Origin: a virus | Reading direction: 5' to 3' (one strand) | Virus record (IMG/VR): IMGVR_UViG_3300025138_000037 | Location: 1-64,000 of that record | DNA: 64,000 nucleotides | Shown here: positions 52,359-60,598 of the stretch, one piece after another | How positions within the stretch are numbered: the stretch's first letter is position 1 | Layout: every line of letters starts with the position of its first letter | Program-made: the position numbers and the translations under genes | The notes under the pieces: generated by a model | The model's input: the letters and a program-made list of their open reading frames with translations, nothing else | Databases searched by the model: none | Told to the model about the DNA's origin: nothing

Positions 52359-53141
52359 ATGACAAATAAAATACATGGCTGGAATAGTTCTTACTTTGGT
52401 GAGGCAAAACCCGGCAGTTTAAAAGATGTAATCAATGGGATTACTGACAAACAAAATGCATTAGTAGGTGATAAACCTGTTGTTGCAGACCCAATTACAC
52501 CTGAACAAGTAGCAAACAAAGAAAAGTTTCAACAAGAAGAAAAATACACAGTATCTATTGAAACAAACAAGAATGATAAATCTGATGATGGTGAAGGTAT
52601 GGACGCTGTTCAACCTAAAGCAGTAAAAAAGAAGTTTGCTAACAGAAAAGATAAAGATATTGACAACGATGGTGATGTAGATAGTTCAGACAAGTTCTTA
52701 CACAAAAGACGTAAAGCAGTATCTAAAGCAATGGCAAAAGAGAAACACACTAAAGACCATGACGAAGATGAAAAAGAAGAAGGTAACGCTTTTGGTAAAG
52801 CATTACAAGCCGCTAAAGAAAAAGGTGAAAAAACATTCGTAGTATCTGGCAAAAAATTTGATGTGAAAACAAAAAAAGAAATGAAAGATGACGAAGAAGA
52901 AAAGCCTATCAAAGCAAACAAAGACAAAAATGGCGTAGAAGTACATGGCGAATCAACTGATTGGGAAAGAGTTAGAGAGTTCAAAGTATCATCTATGAAA
53001 CAGGCATTAGCTCAAGTATATGGTGAAGCATTAAAAGATGATGATACACCAGAAGTAAAAGATACTATCAAAGGTCTTAAAAAGGCTAGTGGGTTACATG
53101 CTAAACAGGCAAAGTCATTAGAAAAACAGATTAAAGACTAA
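52359..53141 (+). CDS. Charged late protein with EF-hand/dockerin-like calcium loop
   Basis: The 260-residue, highly charged protein carries DIDNDGDVDSSD (100-111), with Asp at EF-hand positions 1, 3, 5, 7, 9 and 12, as in a dockerin-type calcium loop. The rest is Lys/Glu-rich and probably extended. The C-terminus has a helical VKDTIKGLKKASGLHAKQAK segment seen in related virion proteins. GGGAG precedes the ATG. Function unknown; a virion or internal protein that binds Ca2+ is plausible. Confidence 0.6.
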   Translation: MTNKIHGWNSSYFGEAKPGSLKDVINGITDKQNALVGDKPVVADPITPEQVANKEKFQQEEKYTVSIETNKNDKSDDGEGMDAVQPKAVKKKFANRKDKDIDNDGDVDSSDKFLHKRRKAVSKAMAKEKHTKDHDEDEKEEGNAFGKALQAAKEKGEKTFVVSGKKFDVKTKKEMKDDEEEKPIKANKDKNGVEVHGESTDWERVREFKVSSMKQALAQVYGEALKDDDTPEVKDTIKGLKKASGLHAKQAKSLEKQIKD

Positions 53142-53142
53142 A

Positions 53143-53733
53143 ATGAAATATTCCGCTTTGGCGGAGACAGTACATGGCATCCATATTATACAGGAAGCAG
53201 ATAGTCTCCCAACTATTTACTGTGATATGGATGGTGTTCTGGTGGATTTCAACCAAGGCATACAAAATATGTTTAAGGTTAAGTCTAAAGACCCTTCACA
53301 ACCTGGTCCCATGCAAATGGCAGGATATTCTGACGCTAATGATTGGCTAAAAGCGCCAATGACGGCACAAAAATGGCAACCTATCACTAACTATGGCATG
53401 TTTTGGCCTACACTACCGTGGATGAAAGACGGTCTAAAGTTGTGGTCCTATATAAGAAAGTTCAATCCTCATATACTATCTGCTTATACACCCTATGATA
53501 AGAATAGTATACGAGGTAAACAATTATGGATACAACGTAATCTAAAGATTAAGGATTCAAGTAAGATACACTTAGTAAGAAGACAAGAAAAGAGAGTATA
53601 TGCCAATGGTAATGTACTTATTGATGATTATGGTAAGAATGTGAAAGAATGGAAGGCATACAAAGGTATTCCTATCAAACATAAAAATACGGCAACTACT
53701 ATTTCAGCTTTAAGAAAACTAGGTTATAAATAG
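53143..53733 (+). CDS. HAD-family 5'(3')-deoxyribonucleotidase-like protein
   Basis: The 196-residue protein has the HAD motif I YCDMDGVLVDF with Asp28 and Asp30, a WPTLPWMKDG cap-like segment, ILSAYTP as motif II, and VLIDDYGKN as motif IV. Phosphate release from deoxynucleoside monophosphates is likely by similarity. An unusual leader of 18 residues ends with IIQE/A (16-19), just before the HAD core, which would suit cleavage by gp21. The stop TAG is part of TATAAATAG. Confidence 0.75.
   Translation: MKYSALAETVHGIHIIQEADSLPTIYCDMDGVLVDFNQGIQNMFKVKSKDPSQPGPMQMAGYSDANDWLKAPMTAQKWQPITNYGMFWPTLPWMKDGLKLWSYIRKFNPHILSAYTPYDKNSIRGKQLWIQRNLKIKDSSKIHLVRRQEKRVYANGNVLIDDYGKNVKEWKAYKGIPIKHKNTATTISALRKLGYK
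53725..53732 (+). promoter_or_regulatory. Late promoter TATAAATA overlapping a stop codon
   Basis: An exact TATAAATA; TAT AAA TAG also encodes the last Tyr, Lys and stop of the nucleotidase gene. AAGGAG precedes the ATG at 53772. Confidence 0.65.
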
Positions 53734-53771
53734 TAACAGTTATATAACAAACTTAATTAAGGAGAATTAAA

Positions 53772-54521
53772 ATGGGACTATGGGGAAAATCTACTTCCGC
53801 GGATAGTAGACCAAAGTTTCTGAAAGGTGACGGCGCTGAAGGTGCAGGGGGCAAACAAGAAGACGCTCTAGCAACTACAAGAGGCTGGGAACTAAAAGCA
53901 GGAACAGCGGCAAGCGGAAACGACAACGCTAATGCTCAAAGTGAGATATTAGTTTCAATAGGCGGATTGTCTGCTACTCTTGGAGCAGCTAACATAATGT
54001 CTGTTGACTTTACAGCAGGAACTTACGCACACGATGGCAGTGATGACTTTGACTTAGTATATACTTTTGACGAAGCAGTTACAGTTACATCAGCGGCAGC
54101 AACAGCGAACAATACAATTTCAAACAAAGTACATGTAAATGTACAATGTTTAGGACCAACTGATATGGCAAATGATGGTGCAATGGAACTTCAATACCAT
54201 TCAGGTTCAGGTACCAACAAATTAACATTCAGAGGAAGAATACCTTCAGCAGCAGTTGCAGGTGGTTACATTGCAGACCTTAACGGTACATTTGCAATGG
54301 CAACAGACGGTTCTTCAGCAATTGTTGATGGTAACGGAACAACAGTAGCGGCAGCAGATGCAGACCACGATGGTGGTTCAGCGGCAGCAGGTGCTGATGG
54401 CGCAAGTGCAATCTTTGGAACTGATGTTGTAAAAACAGGTTCAACAGTAAATACTCTAACAACAACAGCTGGTTCATCCAGTGGTTCAGTTGCAGTATTA
54501 ACTGGCGTTGTATTTGGATAA
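53772..54521 (+). CDS. Virion structural protein, beta-rich
   Basis: The 249-residue protein is rich in Ala, Gly, Thr and Asp, low in Lys, and has a MGLWGKSTSADSRPKFL start typical of abundant marine myovirus structural proteins. A beta-rich body follows, with an Ala/Asp/Gly-rich loop near 195-220. Composition and late promoter support a virion role (head or tail decoration). No named family. Confidence 0.65.
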   Translation: MGLWGKSTSADSRPKFLKGDGAEGAGGKQEDALATTRGWELKAGTAASGNDNANAQSEILVSIGGLSATLGAANIMSVDFTAGTYAHDGSDDFDLVYTFDEAVTVTSAAATANNTISNKVHVNVQCLGPTDMANDGAMELQYHSGSGTNKLTFRGRIPSAAVAGGYIADLNGTFAMATDGSSAIVDGNGTTVAAADADHDGGSAAAGADGASAIFGTDVVKTGSTVNTLTTTAGSSSGSVAVLTGVVFG

Positions 54522-54527
54522 TAAATA
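54520..54527 (+). promoter_or_regulatory. Late promoter-like element
   Basis: AATAAATA followed by GAATT, overlapping the stop of the preceding structural gene. It lies just before a stretch of three hairpins and 109 bases before the next ATG, so it may give a long structured leader. Confidence 0.35.
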
Positions 54528-54536
54528 GAATTAAAT

Positions 54537-54615
54537 GGGGAGGTAATCTCCCCATATAATGATGGTAGTTAAGCATATGCGTACTACCAGTAGCATTCCC
54601 CTAATACATACGGGG
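54537..54615 (+). repeat. Three consecutive stem-loops between structural genes
   Basis: Three hairpins lie in a row. The first is GGGGAG/CTCCCC with loop GTAAT (54537-54553), the second GGTAGT/ACTACC (54564-54588) enclosing GCATATGC, and the third CCCC/GGGG (54598-54615). The first is a plausible terminator. The outer arms can also pair with each other (GGGG with CCCC). No tRNA-like folding or open frame was found. Confidence 0.55.
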
Positions 54616-54635
54616 TTTATATAAGGAGAAAAGAC

Positions 54636-55307
54636 ATGGCTGATAAAAAAATTACAGCATTAACTGACCTAGGTTCTGGTAACATAGCGTCAGCTGACTT
54701 ATTACATGTTATTGATGATCCATCTGGAACACCAATTAACAAAAAAATATCTATAGCGAGTATGTTCGCTTCAATACCAACAGCAGTATCAATTAACCCT
54801 GGTGCTTCCGCTAACATTACTTTCAATAGTGACGCTACGGATTCAGACTTTATTGTATCAAATGACAATGAAGAGGCATTTAGATGTGATGGTGCAAATA
54901 GAGAAGTAGTTATCAACGAAGCTTCTGGTCAAACAGACTTTAGAGCAGAAACTAATTCTTACGCTAGTGCATTACTAGTTGACGCTTCTGCTGACCAAGT
55001 ACAAATCAATGCAACACCAGTTTTTGGGTTAACTCAATTACTTACAGGTGCAGGTGCAATTGATGTAGTATCTGCTATCACAGAGGTAGTATCTACAGGT
55101 GCTCAAGCAGGAACTTTTGCTGATGGTGTCGAAGGACAAATCAAGTTTATAGTAATGAAAACTGACGGTGGTGATTTTACCATTACACCAACAAACTTTA
55201 ATAGTGGTTCAACAATCGCTTTAAATACTGCTGGTGACGCTGTACTATTGTTATTTACAAATAGTGCATGGTACTTAATTTCAAACCAAGGTGCTACTAT
55301 AGCATAA
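54636..55307 (+). CDS. Virion structural protein, fibre-like N-terminus
   Basis: The 223-residue protein starts [35 protein letters not shown] (35 residues), an N-terminal motif common to phage fibre and whisker-type structural proteins. It continues as a beta-rich, low-charge body ending with [15 protein letters not shown], like a small trimeric fibre end. AAGGAG precedes the ATG; a strong terminator follows. Exact virion position unknown. Confidence 0.7.
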   Translation: MADKKITALTDLGSGNIASADLLHVIDDPSGTPINKKISIASMFASIPTAVSINPGASANITFNSDATDSDFIVSNDNEEAFRCDGANREVVINEASGQTDFRAETNSYASALLVDASADQVQINATPVFGLTQLLTGAGAIDVVSAITEVVSTGAQAGTFADGVEGQIKFIVMKTDGGDFTITPTNFNSGSTIALNTAGDAVLLLFTNSAWYLISNQGATIA

Positions 55308-55315
55308 ATCATATA

Positions 55316-55339
55316 GGGGGCACTTGTTGCCCCCTTTTA
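55316..55339 (+). terminator. Rho-independent terminator after structural gene
   Basis: AGGGGGCA and TGCCCCCT form an eight-base stem with a CTTGT loop, followed by TTT. It lies eight bases after the stop of the fibre-like gene. Confidence 0.88.
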
Positions 55340-55352
55340 CTATGGAGATACA

Positions 55353-55538
55353 ATGAAAGAACAACTTGAAGCGAAGAAAACACAGTTACTAGAAAATAAA
55401 AAGATAGTAGAGGGTCAAATACAAGAAGGCACTAGACTATTAGAAAAGGCGAGGGCAGACTTGAACGCAATATTAGGTGCAATTCAGGTAGTCAATCAAC
55501 TTTTAGAAGAAGGTGATAAAGATGGCACAAAAGATTAG
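55353..55538 (+). CDS. Small coiled-coil protein
   Basis: The 61-residue protein is almost entirely a heptad-like helix (EQLEAKKTQLLENKKIVEG onward), ending in an acidic tail. It overlaps the next gene by 17 bases. The start at 55353 follows TGGAG. Such small coiled-coil genes are frequent in T4-like structural regions. Function unknown. Confidence 0.6.
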   Translation: MKEQLEAKKTQLLENKKIVEGQIQEGTRLLEKARADLNAILGAIQVVNQLLEEGDKDGTKD

Positions 55539-55734
55539 ATATGGTGCAGGTGGCGTTCCTTACTACGAACAAACCTCAGACATTGAAAAAGAACAAAAAG
55601 ATTTAGAAGCGTCTTTGAAACAATCAAAAGCGGCAAAAGCAGAGAGAGTGACAAAGAAAAAGAAAAAAGTAATCCAGGAAATCATGGGAGATGACCTGAA
55701 AGAACAAAGGGAGTTATTAGATGAAATCATTTAA
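55522..55734 (+). CDS. Small Lys-rich protein
   Basis: The 70-residue protein (AQKIRYGAGGVPYYEQTSDI start, then a Lys/Glu helix with KKKKK) overlaps both neighbours. ATG 55522 is chosen because AAGG lies eight bases upstream. The conserved RYGAGGVPYYEQ start argues for a real gene. Unknown function. Confidence 0.58.
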   Translation: MAQKIRYGAGGVPYYEQTSDIEKEQKDLEASLKQSKAAKAERVTKKKKKVIQEIMGDDLKEQRELLDEII

Positions 55735-56152
55735 AGAGTTTGACAACAAACAGATAGATGAAGTATTGTCTTCAACTACTCCAGTAAATGCACCTGCTGA
55801 AAGTGATATGGCATTAAACGATATAACAAATGACGAGATTGTTAGCCGTATCAATAAGTTTGTTGGTTCAATTGCATCCATGGAACACATTAATCCTATG
55901 GCAGCAGTAAATCACTTACGAAGCAAGTTGCACGGTTTAGGGGTAGAGTTTGCAGGTGATACGGAGTTACCTGAAGACGCTAAAGACGGAACAATTAAAA
56001 TACCATTAAGTAAATTTGGTGGTGTGTATGGAAAAACAGGTGAAGAACCTGCAGGTGAGGTAAAAAATGATGATGGTATAGTAAGAAGTTTATCACTTAC
56101 ATACGAAACATTAAAAAACGGAGCATGCAAGGTTTACGCTAAATTAGTTTAG
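55721..56152 (+). CDS. Conserved virion-region protein
   Basis: The 143-residue protein begins MKSFKEFDNKQIDE, like the leaders of T4-like internal and head proteins. The rest is a small alpha/beta domain (VSRINKFVGSIASMEHINPM, then IKIPLSKFGGVYG). It overlaps its upstream neighbour by 14 bases. Found commonly in this structural cluster in relatives; role unknown. Confidence 0.58.
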   Translation: MKSFKEFDNKQIDEVLSSTTPVNAPAESDMALNDITNDEIVSRINKFVGSIASMEHINPMAAVNHLRSKLHGLGVEFAGDTELPEDAKDGTIKIPLSKFGGVYGKTGEEPAGEVKNDDGIVRSLSLTYETLKNGACKVYAKLV

Positions 56153-56160
56153 GACCTAGA

Positions 56161-56526
56161 ATGAGATTTGATAAGCTGACTAAGGGCAATGTCCTGATGT
56201 TCGCAATACAAAATTATGACAATCCTCAAGCAGAGGGTGAAAAAGAGTTTTATGATGACATGAAACGCTTTAAGTATCTTAAACGCTTGTTTAAGAAATT
56301 CAGTAAGACTGGCATACTTAAAGAACGATTGATTATGAACCACATAATTGTGTTAGCAAATGTGTTTGGTCCAGAAGCAGTTAAAGTTTTATTATTCTTT
56401 AAAGTTGACCAGATGTTCTGGCCACAATTAAAGACTTTTTTGATATTTCTAAATTATATGACTATGGACGAGTTGACACAAATCTCACTAGATTATAAAC
56501 TATTAGAAACCTTGAAAGGAATATAA
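56161..56526 (+). CDS. Conserved helical protein (DUF7207-like)
   Basis: The 121-residue, all-helical protein has EKEFYDDMKRFKYLKRLFKK and ILKERLIMNHIIVLANVFGP segments that recur in T4-like phages (a DUF7207-like pattern). Its hydrophobic AVKVLLFFKVDQMFWPQLKTFL part could contact other virion proteins. No catalytic motif. It is one base away from the next gene. Confidence 0.6.
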   Translation: MRFDKLTKGNVLMFAIQNYDNPQAEGEKEFYDDMKRFKYLKRLFKKFSKTGILKERLIMNHIIVLANVFGPEAVKVLLFFKVDQMFWPQLKTFLIFLNYMTMDELTQISLDYKLLETLKGI

Positions 56527-57132
56527 ATGGCAAGTAGAGCAATAGACGCTTTTATTACTTTTCGTTTTTTAAAACTACTGGTCACACCTTTTGATAAGAC
56601 TGAGGCATTTAAACTTGGTATTATTGATAACAGGGGTAAAGTATTAAGAAGATATAAGACACTTGAGCGAATAGAAGAAAGGCAAGCATATACTATTTTA
56701 CACAGGCTCGTTTTCAATATAAAGAAATTAATTGAAAAAATTCCTGGTGGTAAGTCCAGATTGGCGAGTTATGCGGCCGCTCTATTTCTTATTAAAGAAC
56801 ATGTAAGTGAAATGAACGATAGTGATGGAGAATTACTTGAAAAAGAGTTTTATAAATACTTAAAAGAGCATGATTTATTAGTTGAAGAAGATAACTCAAT
56901 ACAAGAAGATATTGCCTTCGCTGATAAATTATTAAAAGGTTCTTACAGATTAGTACAAGATGTAGGAACAGATGAGGATGATAAAGTGATTGGAAAGACA
57001 GGCGACATGGTAACAGTATATGCTGATACAAACGCCAAAGATAATGTTATGGGACAAGATGTATTTGAGGTTATACATGATAAAACAAAAGATGTTTTAT
57101 TAGTAACAGTAGAGGATATAGAAGAAGCATGA
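56527..57132 (+). CDS. Conserved T4-like structural-region protein
   Basis: The 201-residue protein has the well-conserved LLVTPFDKTEAFKLGIIDN and RLVFNIKKLIEKIPGGKSRL segments seen across T4-like phages, then an SH3-like beta end (KVIGKTGDMVTVYAD). These genes lie in structural clusters and may be head- or tail-associated; the precise role is not known. AAAGGA precedes the ATG. The stop overlaps the next start by four bases. Confidence 0.65.
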   Translation: MASRAIDAFITFRFLKLLVTPFDKTEAFKLGIIDNRGKVLRRYKTLERIEERQAYTILHRLVFNIKKLIEKIPGGKSRLASYAAALFLIKEHVSEMNDSDGELLEKEFYKYLKEHDLLVEEDNSIQEDIAFADKLLKGSYRLVQDVGTDEDDKVIGKTGDMVTVYADTNAKDNVMGQDVFEVIHDKTKDVLLVTVEDIEEA

Positions 57133-58217
57133 CCAAAAGTTTTACAGATTTTTCAACAGGCCTATTGGCATTAAAAGAAAAATTAGAAAAAAAGGAAGAT
57201 ATTGCCAACGTTGCAGGTGATGGTGCAGTATCTATGCCACCTACTGCCAAGAAAGTAATCAAAAGAAAAAAACAAACATTTAACGTATCACAAAAAGTTT
57301 TTGATATGTTTAGAAATGGTAAAAAGAAATTTGAGAAGTGGTCAAAATACTTAGACCTTGCTGATGAAAGTCAATTAGCCCTATACAATTGGGCAATCAA
57401 AAATCATACAGGTGTTATTATACTACAAAACGCAACAACAGGTGAAGTCAGAGCAATACGACATAACCGTATGGGTGGCGGCCAATGGCATAAACTAAGT
57501 CGTGGTCTCAAAGAAGACAAAGTACCACCTAGTGTAGAGAAAGACGCTGAGAAATTTGTTAAAGATTTAAAACCTAAAAAAGCAGACTTTGTAAAGAGAT
57601 ATGGCAAAGACGCTAAGAAAGTTATGTATGCTACAGGCATGAACATGGCAAAGAAAAAACATGGTATTGAGAATAAACAATTTGGTAGTTTCATATCACA
57701 AATCAAAGATAGTATAGAGAACATAGGTGTAAGAAAAGAAAGTTTTAATACACAGGCTGCAAAGATGATGTATGAAACACCAGCAACACCAAACGAGAAC
57801 AACATAGAAGTATTAAGAGATATAGTCAAAGATAATATTACAAAGAAAGTAGTATTTGAAAAAGCAGGTACAATGAGAGTTGACCCACAAACGGCAAACG
57901 TATTGTTATCTGTTTATGATGAGTTGCACGAAGACCTGAAGAATAAATTTCAACAAATGTTAAACTTCAATCAAATGGGTCTAAAGTCATTACGAAATAT
58001 GGCCTATGAGATTGCAACGGTGGGTGAAATGAGCCGTGGTATGGGCGAACCTATGGGTCTGGCAAGACCTATTGCAAGTATAGGTAATATGAAATCACCT
58101 AGAAGTCGTCCTGCATATGCTCTTAATGCAAAGAAGAAAAAAGAAATTAAATCAACGGCAAAAGGTCCTGGTCTAGGTACTTTTAAACCTATGAATTTAA
58201 TAGCGAGGAAGAAATAA
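57129..58217 (+). CDS. Conserved virion-region protein
   Basis: The 362-residue basic protein has a leader like TKSFTDFSTGLLALKEKL, a small alpha/beta part (WSKYLDLADESQLALYNWAI), a KKVMYATGMNMAKKKHGI segment common to T4-like structural-cluster proteins, and a helical C-terminus. It is likely virion-associated by location. One base overlap with the lipase gene. No named function. Confidence 0.62.
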   Translation: MTKSFTDFSTGLLALKEKLEKKEDIANVAGDGAVSMPPTAKKVIKRKKQTFNVSQKVFDMFRNGKKKFEKWSKYLDLADESQLALYNWAIKNHTGVIILQNATTGEVRAIRHNRMGGGQWHKLSRGLKEDKVPPSVEKDAEKFVKDLKPKKADFVKRYGKDAKKVMYATGMNMAKKKHGIENKQFGSFISQIKDSIENIGVRKESFNTQAAKMMYETPATPNENNIEVLRDIVKDNITKKVVFEKAGTMRVDPQTANVLLSVYDELHEDLKNKFQQMLNFNQMGLKSLRNMAYEIATVGEMSRGMGEPMGLARPIASIGNMKSPRSRPAYALNAKKKKEIKSTAKGPGLGTFKPMNLIARKK

Positions 58218-58966
58218 TGTTAGGACTACAACCAGAATTTTCGTGGAAGAACGCAACAATAATGGCGAAAGCGGCAGCAACAGCATACAATGATTTGACC
58301 GCATTTCAAAAACAATTTGACCCAGAAGCAGTATTATTTGATAAAGACGGTACACAAGTATTTTGTTATAAAGATGGTAAACATGCTTGTGTTGCATTTA
58401 GAGGTACAGAACCAACAGCATGGTCAGATATTAAAGCAGATTTAAAAATAAGACGAGTAAAATGTCCTACAGGATTTGTCCATAGAGGATTTAGAGACGC
58501 ATTAGACGAAGTATGGGCAGATGTAGTTGCCTGGATTGCTAAACAAAAGTGTGAACATGTATTCTTTACTGGTCACAGTTTAGGTGGTGCATTAGCGACA
58601 CTAGCTGCAAGTAGATGGAACACAGTAACAACTCATTTATATACATATGGGTCACCAAGAGTAGGTGGTAAAAAGTTCATACAATCTTTTAAAACAAAAG
58701 AAAGATATAGATTTAGAAACAATAACGATATCGTAACAAGAGTACCATTTGAAGTATTTGGTTACAAACATGTATCAGGTGAGGGTGGTAACTTTATATA
58801 CTTTGATATTGATGGTAATTTAGCGACAAAATTTAGCAGATGGTATATGTTTAAACAATGGTGGAAAGGTACATTTAGAGGTGTGTCTCATCTACAGATA
58901 GATGGTTTTAGTGACCATGGCATACATAACTACCACGATTATTGTAAAAGAGAAATGGATAAGTAA
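58217..58966 (+). CDS. Lipase class 3-like alpha/beta hydrolase
   Basis: The 249-residue protein has the class 3 lipase signature: CVAFRGTEPTAWSDIKADL, FVHRGFRDAL, the nucleophile elbow FFTGHSLGGALA with Ser121, YGSPRVGG, NNNDIVTRVP for the Asp, and SDHGIHNYH for the His. A lipid or ester bond is the expected target. It opens the lysis-like gene cluster, so a role in membrane breakdown at lysis, or in the virion during entry, is plausible. There is no signal peptide. Confidence 0.85.
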   Translation: MLGLQPEFSWKNATIMAKAAATAYNDLTAFQKQFDPEAVLFDKDGTQVFCYKDGKHACVAFRGTEPTAWSDIKADLKIRRVKCPTGFVHRGFRDALDEVWADVVAWIAKQKCEHVFFTGHSLGGALATLAASRWNTVTTHLYTYGSPRVGGKKFIQSFKTKERYRFRNNNDIVTRVPFEVFGYKHVSGEGGNFIYFDIDGNLATKFSRWYMFKQWWKGTFRGVSHLQIDGFSDHGIHNYHDYCKREMDK

Positions 58967-59253
58967 TGTGGGATATGATATCTCAAATGGCAGGTGATAG
59001 ACTATGGATTTACACCGCTATTGCAGGTTCTTTACTGAGTGCTGCCTTTTTATTCTGGTTTAAAGATACAAGAATGGCAACATGGGGTGTCGCCAAGTTT
59101 GACCGTACATTAGAATATCTAGTAAATAGATGGGGTTGGACATGGTTACAGAATGACCCAGACGCATGGCGTAAGAAATACCCACGCATAACAAAAAAGA
59201 TAGACGATTTAGAAAGCAGATTAGACGAATTAGAAAAATTTGATAAACAGTAA
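58966..59253 (+). CDS. Small membrane protein of the lysis cluster
   Basis: The 95-residue protein has one N-terminal transmembrane helix (about 14-32, YTAIAGSLLSAAFLFWF) and a Trp-rich then coiled-coil C-terminus (IDDLESRLDELEKF). Placement between lipase and spanin genes suggests a lysis accessory, possibly holin-like, though one helix is minimal. Coupled at both ends by one-base overlaps. Confidence 0.6.
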   Translation: MWDMISQMAGDRLWIYTAIAGSLLSAAFLFWFKDTRMATWGVAKFDRTLEYLVNRWGWTWLQNDPDAWRKKYPRITKKIDDLESRLDELEKFDKQ

Positions 59254-59705
59254 TGTTCAGTAGTTTGAAAATAGGTTTGGTATTATTAATGATGGCAGGT
59301 GCCGGTGGAGGTTTTCTATATGTCAAAAAATTACAAAAAGATAATGAAATACTTAAAGTCAATCAGGCTAAACTTGAAACGGCTGTGGAAGAAAGTACGG
59401 CTGTTATTGAACAACAAACTAAAGACTTAGGTAAAATAAGAGATACATTAAGTAAAGTACAAGAACAAAAAGACAGATTACAAAAAGACAAAGACGCATT
59501 GAGTAATAGACTAGGTAAGCATGATATTGGTAATCTTGCAGAAAATAAACCTGGTCTTGTAGAGAAAATAATTAACAAAGCAAGTGATAGTGCTACCAGA
59601 TGTTTAGAAATTGCAAGTGGTAGTCCTTTAACGGAAGAGGAGATAAATGGAACGCCTAATAGGGAATGTCCTGGTTTTTGGCCTGACGATACTGTTTCTG
59701 AATAG
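59253..59705 (+). CDS. Probable inner-membrane spanin (Rz-like)
   Basis: The 150-residue protein has an N-terminal transmembrane anchor (about 5-22, KIGLVLLMMAGAGGGFLY) and a long coiled-coil periplasmic part (about 28-90), then a short C-terminal domain. This is the i-spanin plan. The next gene overlaps it in another frame and encodes an outer-membrane lipoprotein, the classic Rz/Rz1 arrangement. Confidence 0.8.
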   Translation: MFSSLKIGLVLLMMAGAGGGFLYVKKLQKDNEILKVNQAKLETAVEESTAVIEQQTKDLGKIRDTLSKVQEQKDRLQKDKDALSNRLGKHDIGNLAENKPGLVEKIINKASDSATRCLEIASGSPLTEEEINGTPNRECPGFWPDDTVSE

Positions 59706-60012
59706 TTGTGCAGGTCTAGCTGTAAAGGAGATATCTAATTATAAGATTGAAAAAAAGCGGGAACCGTTAGCGTTAACTGCCCCATCCCCTTTAAGTTTAC
59801 AGGATGTAGATTGGATTATAATAACAAAAGATAATGCTGACGAAGTATTTGATAAGATAAAGAATGAAAAGAACGGTGACTATGCTTTGTTTGCAGTTAC
59901 AGATAAAGGTTATGAAAAACTTGCTCTGAACATGGCAGATATCAGAAACAAGTTGGCGGAACAAAGACAAATCATTCTGTCATATAAGGAATACTACGAG
60001 GATGGCGAATAA
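59647..60012 (+). CDS. Probable outer-membrane spanin lipoprotein (Rz1-like)
   Basis: The 121-residue protein has a lipoprotein signal peptide (LIGNVLVFGLTILFLNSCAG) with the lipobox L-N-S-C at 18-21. The short mature part is predicted to be exported. It overlaps the i-spanin gene by 59 bases in a different frame. Together they are expected to fuse inner and outer membranes at the last lysis step. GGAG lies just upstream of the ATG. Confidence 0.8.
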   Translation: MERLIGNVLVFGLTILFLNSCAGLAVKEISNYKIEKKREPLALTAPSPLSLQDVDWIIITKDNADEVFDKIKNEKNGDYALFAVTDKGYEKLALNMADIRNKLAEQRQIILSYKEYYEDGE

Positions 60013-60466
60013 TATAGATGATTTGGTTAAAGATATTGCAACATTAAAGGCAGACGTTAAACAATCAAATCAAATACATTCAAGGTTAGATGACGCTATA
60101 GTTAGACTTACAGATATATCTAGCAGTATCAAGTCTATGTTAGCCGTACATGATGAGAAAATAAAGAGAGTTGATTCCTCACAAGAAGATATTCTATCTC
60201 TATTAGAAGATAGAAGACGAGAGTGGGACGTTGATTTAAAAGAATTACATAGTCGTATAAGTACACAAGGACGAGAATTACGAGAGGCAATCCAAGATAC
60301 TACTTTACGAGGTGAGAGACAACACCGTGAACACGCTGAAGCTATTGAGAAAGTTGAAGACGCTTTATCTAATAGAGTTGGCGTGTTAGAAAAATGGCGT
60401 TGGTTAATAATTGGTGGTGCAATACTACTAGGTTTTATTATACAAAACATGTCGTTTCTACAGTAG
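60002..60466 (+). CDS. Coiled-coil protein with C-terminal membrane anchor (XhlA/holin-like)
   Basis: The 154-residue protein is a long coiled coil (about 5-125) ending in one transmembrane helix WRWLIIGGAILLGFIIQN (131-148). This topology resembles XhlA-type accessory holin proteins and other small lysis-cluster proteins. It overlaps the o-spanin gene by 11 bases. Lysis function is inferred from position and topology. Confidence 0.62.
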   Translation: MANNIDDLVKDIATLKADVKQSNQIHSRLDDAIVRLTDISSSIKSMLAVHDEKIKRVDSSQEDILSLLEDRRREWDVDLKELHSRISTQGRELREAIQDTTLRGERQHREHAEAIEKVEDALSNRVGVLEKWRWLIIGGAILLGFIIQNMSFLQ

Positions 60467-60538
60467 CACAAAATTAACACATAATTGGCACAGTTTTAAG
60501 TATGTTCTCCTTGCATGGAGACTATGCAAACATAATGC

Positions 60539-60567
60539 GTTACAAACATGTTAAAATATGTTATAAT
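60539..60567 (+). promoter_or_regulatory. Possible early promoter, weak -35
   Basis: A perfect TATAAT at 60562-60567 with GTTACA 17 bases upstream. It lies in the 132-base gap after the lysis cluster, which also contains a small hairpin (CTCC/GGAG near 60509-60523). It would start the early-type region with the small gene, oxygenase, gp61 and nrdA. Confidence 0.45.
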
Positions 60568-60598
60568 ATGATAAATATTTTTGAACATGAAAGGAAAA

